DNA of 64,000 bases from Verrucomicrobiaceae bacterium (GTDB lineage Bacteria; Verrucomicrobiota; Verrucomicrobiia; Verrucomicrobiales; Akkermansiaceae), in NCBI GenBank assembly GCA_027485995.1, contig JAIXPW010000258.1, forward strand, positions 46,609 to 110,608. The letters are read 5' to 3'. Below the pieces are notes generated by a model, which saw only the letters and a list, made by a program, of their open reading frames with translations, made no database searches and had not been told where the DNA came from. Position 1 is the first letter of the stretch; every line of letters begins with the position of its first letter. This document shows positions 8,216 to 14,445 of the stretch, piece by piece. The position numbers and the translations under genes are program-made.

Positions 8216-11056
8216 TCAGGGTTTGTCTTTCGAGAGGCGCAAAAAATGCGCAGCAAGTGCCTGACCGGTTGGAGAGCCCTTGCTTTTCGAAAGTTGCCGA
8301 GGAGTCCCCTCTCCCACCAGCGTGCCGCCGTTCACCCCGCCGCCGGGGCCGAGGTCGATGACCCAGTCGGAGGCGGCGATGACGTCGAGATGATGCTCCA
8401 CGACCAGCACGCTGTGGCCAGCCTCGCGGAGTCGGAAAAAGGCCGCGAGGAGCTTGTCGACGTCGCCAAAATGCAGGCCTGTGGTCGGTTCGTCGAAGAG
8501 GTAGAGCGTGTGCGGGGCCTGGGGCTTCGCCAACTCGACCGCGAGCTTGAGCCGCTGGGCTTCGCCGCCTGAAAGGGTGTTCGCGGCCTGGCCGAGCCGG
8601 ACGTATCCGAGGCCGAGTTCGACGAGGGTGTCGAGCAGCGGACGGAGCTTCGGGATCGCTTTGAAAAAACCAGCCGCCTCGGCGATCGGCATGTCGAGAG
8701 AATCGGCGATCGACTTGCCTTTGAAGGTGACTTCGAGGGTTTCGCGATTGAAGCGTCGGCCATTGCACGCCGGGCAAGGCACCCAGCCATCGGGCAGGAA
8801 ATGCATCTCGATCTTGAGCCGGCCTGCGCCCTCGCAGCGTTCGCAGCGGCCACCGGCGGTATTGAAGCTGAAGCGGCCCGCGTTGTAGCCGCGCTGCTTG
8901 GCGAGCGGGAGCTTCGAGTAAAGATCGCGGATCAGATCAAAGGCACCGGTGAAAGTCGCGGGATTCGAGCGCGGACTGCGACCGATCGGCGATTGATCGG
9001 CAACGACAAATTTCCCGATCGCACCCATGCCCTCGATGCCGTCATGAGCGCCGGGAGGATCGCCGGAACCGTTGAAATGGCGGGCCATCGCGCGGCGAAG
9101 GATGTCATCGGCCAGCGTCGATTTTCCGCTACCGCTCGGACCTGTTAGACAGACGAGACGACCGAGTGGAATCGTCACATCAAGGCCACGCAGGTTGTGT
9201 TCGCGGGCATTGCGGATCTTCAGGCTGGAAAGCGGCAGGCCGGGTGCGGGTTCGGCCGGAAAAGGCGCTATCTCGCCGCGCAGCCATTTTCCGGTCGGTG
9301 AATCGATCGTATCAGGCGAGCCCTGGCCGATGATCAAGCCCCCTTCGACTCCGGCTCCCGGGCCCATGTCGATGACATGATCGGCGGCGCGGATGATCTC
9401 CTCGTCGTGCTCCACGACCACCACCGTATTGTCCAGATCGCGAAGCCGCTGCAGCGCGCGGATCAGCCTGGAGGTGTCGGACGCGTGAAGTCCGATGCTC
9501 GGTTCATCCAGCACATAGAGCACCCCGGAAAGCCCCGCCCCGAGCTGCGTAGCGAGCCGGATGCGCTGGGCCTCGCCGCCGGAAAGCGTGCCGCTTGACC
9601 GATCCAGCCCGAGATAGCCGAGGCCGACCTCGTCGAGAAACGAGAGCCGGGTTTTCACATCGTTGGCCAGTCGCTGGCAGACGGCGGCTTTCACGGGATC
9701 GATCGCGATGCCCGCCATCCACGTCAGCGCCTCATCGACCGGCAGGCCGCAGAAATCCTGAATACCGAGCCAGCGTCCGCCATGGCCCTCGATGCGGACC
9801 GCAAGCCACTGGGCCTTGAGCCGACGACCTTCGCAAACGCGACAGGGACGATGCGACATCACCCGCAGCAGACGACGTCGCGAGGCCTCGGATTTTGCGC
9901 CTAACAGCTTCCTTTCGGCTTCCGCGCAGAGACCGTCGAAGGCCTTCTTCTGGGATTTCTTTTCACGCCCGACCTTCCAGCCGGTGTCGAGTTCGCCGCC
10001 TTGGAAAATGAAGCGCTTCACCTCGTCTGTTAGATCCGCGACGCTGATGCCCTCCTCCAGGGAAAACATCCGCGTGAGGGCCTCGACCTCGCGCTTCCAC
10101 TGGCCGTGGCGCGGCGAGCCGTCCTTCCACCAGCCCTTGATGCCGGACGCCAGAGGTTTCGCAGGATCGCCGATCAGCAAGGCTGGATCGCAGAACGATT
10201 CGGTGCCAAGACCTTCGCAGGACTCACAGGCTCCGAGATGCGAGTTGAAGGAAAAGTGTCGCGGCGAGAGTTCCTCGAGGATCGCTCCGGTGGTCGGATT
10301 CCGATAGCTCGTCTGAAACGAAAGATCGCGCCAAGCCTCCGAGTCCGGCGTCTGGATCGAGGCTCGGGCTTCATTTCCACACAGCTTCAAGGCGGTCTCC
10401 ACCGAGTCCGCCAGGCGCGCCTCGCTGCCGGGCCGGACAACGAAGCGGTCCACCACGATTTCGATCGAGGTCAGTTTCTCCGGCCATTTCGCGGCGGCTT
10501 CCTCGATGTCGAGCACCTCGCCATCGAGGCGGACGCGGACGTAGCCCTGCCGTTGCAGATCGCCGAGCAAACGCTCCGGCTCGGAGGCCTCCTCGACTGG
10601 CACGGGGGCCAGCAGGACGATCTTCGTGCCTTCGGGCTGGGCGAGCAGGGCGTTGACGATGTCCGCCGAGGTCATCCGCTGGAGCTTTTCCCCGGTGGCC
10701 GGATCATGCGGAATCCCCGCCGCGGCCCAGAGGACGCGGAGGTAGTCGTAGATCTCGGTGGCGGTGGCCACGGTCGAGCGCGGGTTCAGACCGCCGTTTC
10801 GCTGCTCGATCGCGATAGCCGGGCTGAGTCCCTCGATCGAATCGACGTCCGGCTTTTCCAATTGGTCGAGGAACTGTCGCGCGTAGGCGGAAAGCGACTC
10901 CACGTAACGCCGCTGGCCCTCGGCATAGAGCGTGTGAAAGGCGAGCGACGATTTCCCCGATCCGCTGGGCCCGGTGATGACCACGAGTTTCCCGCGCGGA
11001 ATGTCCACATCCACATTCCGCAGGTTGTGCTGCCTCGCCCCGCGAATCCGAATCAT
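8216..11056 (-). CDS. uvrA: UvrA excinuclease ABC subunit A
   Basis: A 946-residue nucleotide-excision-repair damage sensor with two ABC modules. N-module: Walker A GPSGSGKSS near residue 31, followed by the conserved FHTLYAEGQRRYVESLSAYARQF; signature LSGGEAQRIRLATQ; Walker B LYVLDEPSIGLH. C-module: GPSGSGKST, LSGGEAQRLKL and LYLFDEPTTGLHF. The C-terminal zinc finger is intact (CERCEGAG ... CPACNGRR), and CRVCEGRR is also present. Oddly, the first cysteine pair of the N-terminal zinc module is missing: SYRNPTTG stands where other UvrAs have a CPxCG motif, although CESCEG remains. The start is ATG 11056 (MIRIRGARQHNLRNV); an earlier in-frame ATG lies in the intergenic repeat. Confidence 0.96.
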   Translation of the reverse strand: MIRIRGARQHNLRNVDVDIPRGKLVVITGPSGSGKSSLAFHTLYAEGQRRYVESLSAYARQFLDQLEKPDVDSIEGLSPAIAIEQRNGGLNPRSTVATATEIYDYLRVLWAAAGIPHDPATGEKLQRMTSADIVNALLAQPEGTKIVLLAPVPVEEASEPERLLGDLQRQGYVRVRLDGEVLDIEEAAAKWPEKLTSIEIVVDRFVVRPGSEARLADSVETALKLCGNEARASIQTPDSEAWRDLSFQTSYRNPTTGAILEELSPRHFSFNSHLGACESCEGLGTESFCDPALLIGDPAKPLASGIKGWWKDGSPRHGQWKREVEALTRMFSLEEGISVADLTDEVKRFIFQGGELDTGWKVGREKKSQKKAFDGLCAEAERKLLGAKSEASRRRLLRVMSHRPCRVCEGRRLKAQWLAVRIEGHGGRWLGIQDFCGLPVDEALTWMAGIAIDPVKAAVCQRLANDVKTRLSFLDEVGLGYLGLDRSSGTLSGGEAQRIRLATQLGAGLSGVLYVLDEPSIGLHASDTSRLIRALQRLRDLDNTVVVVEHDEEIIRAADHVIDMGPGAGVEGGLIIGQGSPDTIDSPTGKWLRGEIAPFPAEPAPGLPLSSLKIRNAREHNLRGLDVTIPLGRLVCLTGPSGSGKSTLADDILRRAMARHFNGSGDPPGAHDGIEGMGAIGKFVVADQSPIGRSPRSNPATFTGAFDLIRDLYSKLPLAKQRGYNAGRFSFNTAGGRCERCEGAGRLKIEMHFLPDGWVPCPACNGRRFNRETLEVTFKGKSIADSLDMPIAEAAGFFKAIPKLRPLLDTLVELGLGYVRLGQAANTLSGGEAQRLKLAVELAKPQAPHTLYLFDEPTTGLHFGDVDKLLAAFFRLREAGHSVLVVEHHLDVIAASDWVIDLGPGGGVNGGTLVGEGTPRQLSKSKGSPTGQALAAHFLRLSKDKP

Positions 11057-11065
11057 GGGGGGAGT

Positions 11066-11171
11066 GGAAAGTTCCAAGTTCCAACTAGCAAGTTCCAACG
11101 AAGAGGAACCCTCCGGAGCCTGCTGCTCATTTTCTTCCGTTGGAACTTGGCACTTGGCCCTTGGAACTTTC
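11066..11171. repeat. Nested inverted repeat between uvrA and the nucleotidyltransferase gene
   Basis: GAAAGTTCCAAG near 11067-11078 is the exact reverse complement of CTTGGAACTTTC at 11160-11171. Inside it, AAGTTCCAACG (11090-11100) pairs with CGTTGGAACTT (11138-11148). The result is a long interrupted palindrome built from GGAACTTGG-like units filling the divergent promoter region. It resembles a dispersed palindromic repeat rather than a terminator. Confidence 0.75.
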
Positions 11172-11181
11172 TCCTCCCCCT

Positions 11182-12516
11182 GTGCCCCGCTCCGCTGCTG
11201 TTGATGTCGCCCGTCGCCTGACCGATGCCGGTCACGAGGCGCTGTTGGCCGGTGGCTGCGTGCGCGACAAGCTGCTGGGCCGCGAGCCGAAGGACTTTGA
11301 TGTCGCGACTTCGGCCACGCCGACTGAAGTGCTGAAGCTCTTTCCCGGATCGAACGAGGTCGGCGCGCACTTCGGCGTCGTGATCGTAAAACAGCGCGGC
11401 ACGCACATCGAGGTCGCCACGTTCCGGACCGACGGCAGCTACAAGGACGGCCGACGTCCGGAAACGGTCGAGTTTTCTACCGCTCCGGAGGATGCCCAGC
11501 GTCGTGATTTCACGGTCAACGGACTCTTCGAAAATCCCTTCACCGGCGAGGTCATCGACCACGTCGGCGGCTTGGCGGATGTGGAAACGAAGACACTGCG
11601 GGCGATCGGAAATCCCGAGGCCAGGTTCCGCGAGGATGCCTTGCGGCTGCTGCGGGCGGTTCGATTCGCCACCGTGCTCGGTTTCGAGATCGAGCCGCTG
11701 ACGTGGTCGGCCATCCAGCAGCATGCGAACGATCTGGCCAGGATTTCCCCGGAACGGATCCGCGACGAATTCTCGAAGCTCATCACCGCGCCGGATCGAG
11801 CCCGTGGGCTTGATCTGCTGGTGCAGTCCGGCTTGATCCGGGAAATCATCCCCGAGGTCCTGCCGATGATCGGCTGCGAGCAACCTCCCGAATGGCATCC
11901 CGAGGGCGACGTTTACACCCACACCCGGATCATGCTGGAGATGCTGGGCCAGGAAGCCTCATTGGAGCTTTGCCTCGCGGTGCTGCTGCACGACATCGCC
12001 AAGCCCCCGACCTTCACCTTCGACGAGGCCGCGAACCGCATCCGCTTCAATGGCCACGATGCCATGGGCGCGGTCATGGCCGAGGAAATCCTGCGCCGCC
12101 TGAAGTATCCGAACGACCTCATCGCCGCCGTCGTGCCGATGGTGGCGCGGCACATGCAGTTCATGAACGTGCAGAAGATGCGGGTCGCGAAACTCAAGCG
12201 CTTCATGGCCGAGCCGACCTTCGAGCAGGAAATGGAGCTGCACCGCGTCGATTGTGGCTCGTCGAACGGTTTCACCGACAACTACGAGTTCCTCATCGAA
12301 AAGCGCGAGGAGTTCGCCAACCAGCCGCTCATTCCGCCGGCCCTGGTCAGCGGCAAGGACCTCATCGCGATGGGACTCACACCCGGACCGCGTTTCAAGG
12401 AACTGCTGGAAACGGTCCAGACCGAGCAACTCGAAGGCCGATTGCACGACCGGGAAACAGCCCTGGAGCTGCTGCGGACGCTGATTTCCACCCCGCCCGG
12501 CACAGAATCCGCGTGA
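11182..12516 (+). CDS. CCA tRNA nucleotidyltransferase / poly(A) polymerase family, with HD domain
   Basis: A class II nucleotidyltransferase of about 444 residues. The catalytic head shows GGCVRDKLLGREPKDFDVATSATP with the DxD pair, then the RRDFTVNGLF motif and the RFREDALRLLRAVRFA motif of the tRNA-nucleotidyltransferase head and neck. A C-terminal HD domain is seen at HTRIMLEML ... LLHDIAKPPTF and continues through MVARHMQF. The GTG at 11182 is chosen because the in-frame ATG at 11140 lies inside the intergenic inverted repeat. The divergent partner is uvrA. CCA addition and poly(A) polymerase activities cannot be separated by eye. Confidence 0.92.
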   Translation: MPRSAAVDVARRLTDAGHEALLAGGCVRDKLLGREPKDFDVATSATPTEVLKLFPGSNEVGAHFGVVIVKQRGTHIEVATFRTDGSYKDGRRPETVEFSTAPEDAQRRDFTVNGLFENPFTGEVIDHVGGLADVETKTLRAIGNPEARFREDALRLLRAVRFATVLGFEIEPLTWSAIQQHANDLARISPERIRDEFSKLITAPDRARGLDLLVQSGLIREIIPEVLPMIGCEQPPEWHPEGDVYTHTRIMLEMLGQEASLELCLAVLLHDIAKPPTFTFDEAANRIRFNGHDAMGAVMAEEILRRLKYPNDLIAAVVPMVARHMQFMNVQKMRVAKLKRFMAEPTFEQEMELHRVDCGSSNGFTDNYEFLIEKREEFANQPLIPPALVSGKDLIAMGLTPGPRFKELLETVQTEQLEGRLHDRETALELLRTLISTPPGTESA

Positions 12517-12575
12517 CTTCCGGCAAAAACGGCGTGGCAAGCAGCGTCTTCTGCCCCTAGTTTCCGCCCAAGTCC

Positions 12576-13682
12576 ATGAGCCACACCATCCCCGTCGAGC
12601 ACACCGATCCGGTCAACGCGCAGATCCTCGCTGTTTCTGAAGACCTGATCGCCGGCTTCCACCAGCATCCCTTCCACGTCATCGCCGAGAAATCCGGCGT
12701 CGATCTGCCGACGGTCCTCGAACGCATCCGCGCCATGCTCGAGGGCGGCGTGATCCGTCGCGTGCGCCAGACCCTGCTTTCCACCAAGCTCGCCCACGGA
12801 GCCCTCGTCGCCTGGAAGGTGCCGGAGGAAAAACTCAACGCCGCCTTCGATTTCATGTCGAAGCAGGACCCCTTTTCCGGCCACGTCGTCATCCGATCGA
12901 CCGACACCGAGGTCTCGGGTTCCGGCTACCGTCTGTGGACCACGCTGAAGGTGCCGGTCGGTGAGTCGCTCGACCACCATGCCACCGCCCTGATGCGCCT
13001 CACTGGTGCCACCGAGTATCTGTTGATGCCTGCGAATGGAGTCTTCGCCCTCGGGGTTGGCCACATCCGCCGCCGCGCCATGGAGCCCGGCGACAAGTCT
13101 GACGAGCCTGCCGTGATGATGACCACCGTGCCGGTCGAGCTGACCGATGAGGAGTGGGAAGTCCTGCTCGCCCTCAAGGAAGAGCTTCAGCCGGATGAAA
13201 TCGTCGGCAGCCCCTGGGTGAAGCGTGCGGAAATCGCCGGCGTCAGCCTGGAGCGTTTCTGCGAGGTCGCGGAAGTCCTCAACGCCAAGAAGGTCATCGG
13301 TCGCTTCTCCACCTTCCTCGAACACGTCAAACCCTCCAGCACCGGCGAACGTGTCACGCGTTTCAACGGACTCTTTCACTGGGCCGTGCCGAAGGGCCGG
13401 GAAATGGAAGGCGGCGCGGAGGTCGGTCGCCACTACTGCATGACCCACTGCTACTGGCGCGAAGGCGGTCCGCAGTTCGGCGATGTCAACATCATGGGCG
13501 TCGTCCACGGTACCGAGAAGGACCGCGTGCTCGAGCACAAGGCCGCGATCGACAAGCATCTGGAATCGGTCGGCATCCCCGTCTCCTACACCAACGTCTT
13601 CTGGGGCGGTCGCTCCGAGATCAAGCCCTCGGAAATCTCCCCGAAGGTCTATCACGAGTGGCACGCGCAGCATGCGGGTTGA
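12576..13682 (+). CDS. Double Lrp/AsnC-like protein (AhbA/AhbB-type architecture)
   Basis: A 368-residue protein with two helix-turn-helix plus RAM-like halves. First half: HTH at about residues 25-65 (HPFHVIAEKSGVDLPTVLERI), then VRQTLLSTKLAHGALVAWKV. Second half: HTH at about 205-245 (SPWVKRAEIAGVSLERFCEVAEV), then FSTFLEHVKP and the HYCMTHCYWREGG segment. The duplicated arrangement is that of siroheme decarboxylase-like Ahb/NirDLGH proteins and Lrp/AsnC regulators. No haem-pathway gene is near. It may be a regulator or an enzyme relative. Spacing of 59 bases from the upstream nucleotidyltransferase gene permits a separate promoter. Confidence 0.7.
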   Translation: MSHTIPVEHTDPVNAQILAVSEDLIAGFHQHPFHVIAEKSGVDLPTVLERIRAMLEGGVIRRVRQTLLSTKLAHGALVAWKVPEEKLNAAFDFMSKQDPFSGHVVIRSTDTEVSGSGYRLWTTLKVPVGESLDHHATALMRLTGATEYLLMPANGVFALGVGHIRRRAMEPGDKSDEPAVMMTTVPVELTDEEWEVLLALKEELQPDEIVGSPWVKRAEIAGVSLERFCEVAEVLNAKKVIGRFSTFLEHVKPSSTGERVTRFNGLFHWAVPKGREMEGGAEVGRHYCMTHCYWREGGPQFGDVNIMGVVHGTEKDRVLEHKAAIDKHLESVGIPVSYTNVFWGGRSEIKPSEISPKVYHEWHAQHAG

Positions 13683-13718
13683 GGGGCCGGTGGTCAGGAT
13701 TCAGGGGCCAGGGGAGGA

Positions 13719-14243
13719 ATGACGAATGAGGAGATCCGAATGACGAATTCCTCAGACCATCAGGATTTCCCCGCCCCGCAGCGACCGAAACTCTGGCTCC
13801 TCCGCACGCGGAGGTTCTGGTTTGGGTTTGGATGGCTTGCCTTCTTGATTGCTCTATGGCTTGGATCAGGAGATTGTCAGGCCAGCCTATCCGTGGAGCT
13901 CTCATCAGTTAAGGGAGTGGAAGTTTACAAGAATGTTTTCGGGCTGTTTGTTGAGAACGGAACTTTTGGAATCGAAAGAACATTTGGAACCTTATATCTT
14001 TTCATTGATAAATTGTTTCAATTCGGCCCATGGGGATGGTCCTTCCACCAATCCGACGACGAAATCAACCTTTTGCCGAAGCTCTATTCAAAGGAGTTCA
14101 TTGGCTACGGGCAAGCGGGTTTCTACGACTGGAGAATCACCCTCCCCCTCTGGCTCCCCGTCCTCCTCTGGCTGATCATCTGGCCGCTTTGGATCCGCCG
14201 CCTCACCCGCAAGGAGGCCGCCCATTTCGCGAAGCTCCAATGA
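13719..14243 (+). CDS. Membrane protein of unknown function
   Basis: 174 residues with two predicted membrane helices: FWFGFGWLAFLIALWLGSG (residues about 33-51) and LPLWLPVLLWLIIWPLWI (about 143-160), separated by an exported loop. A GGAGG box precedes the ATG at 13719. The first ten residues (MTNEEIRMTN) are encoded by a GACGAATGA-like intergenic repeat, so translation could really begin downstream. The internal part, about 13860-14030, is AT-richer than the neighbours. A truncated copy of its N-terminal region follows at 14284-14433. No family recognised. Confidence 0.65.
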   Translation: MTNEEIRMTNSSDHQDFPAPQRPKLWLLRTRRFWFGFGWLAFLIALWLGSGDCQASLSVELSSVKGVEVYKNVFGLFVENGTFGIERTFGTLYLFIDKLFQFGPWGWSFHQSDDEINLLPKLYSKEFIGYGQAGFYDWRITLPLWLPVLLWLIIWPLWIRRLTRKEAAHFAKLQ

Positions 14244-14283
14244 CCTCCTTGGTGGGCGATGGTCGTTGATAGATACGTCATCC

Positions 14284-14433
14284 ATGGATGACCAGCAGTG
14301 CCCGAGGCTCTGGCTGCTCGGCACGCGGAGATTGTGGAGTGGCCTTCAGTTGACGATGGATGAGGCTTCTGGAAACGCAGAAGAGCCGGAGTTTCCCCCG
14401 GCTCCTGGCATGATCGCGGTTGGGCGAAGTTGA
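14284..14433 (+). pseudogene. Truncated duplicate of the preceding membrane-protein gene
   Basis: A 49-codon frame begins MDDQQCPRLWLLGTRRLW, closely matching QRPKLWLLRTRRFW in the gene at 13719-14243; the DNA is also similar. After this segment the frame diverges and stops with no membrane helix. It looks like a decayed tandem duplicate rather than an active gene. Confidence 0.55.
14383..14404 (-). terminator. Hairpin past the end of the DUF6600 lipoprotein gene
   Basis: GAGCCGG and CCGGCTC form a 7-bp stem with an 8-base loop, 42 bases beyond the stop of the minus-strand lipoprotein gene. There is no real U-tract, so a terminator role is only possible. Confidence 0.35.
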
Positions 14434-14445
14434 TTCAGCGGCCCC

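Noticed and set aside
12282..13673. A 463-codon open frame on the minus strand
   Set aside because: Antisense of the double Lrp/AsnC-like gene; no motif, while the plus strand has clear HTH segments.
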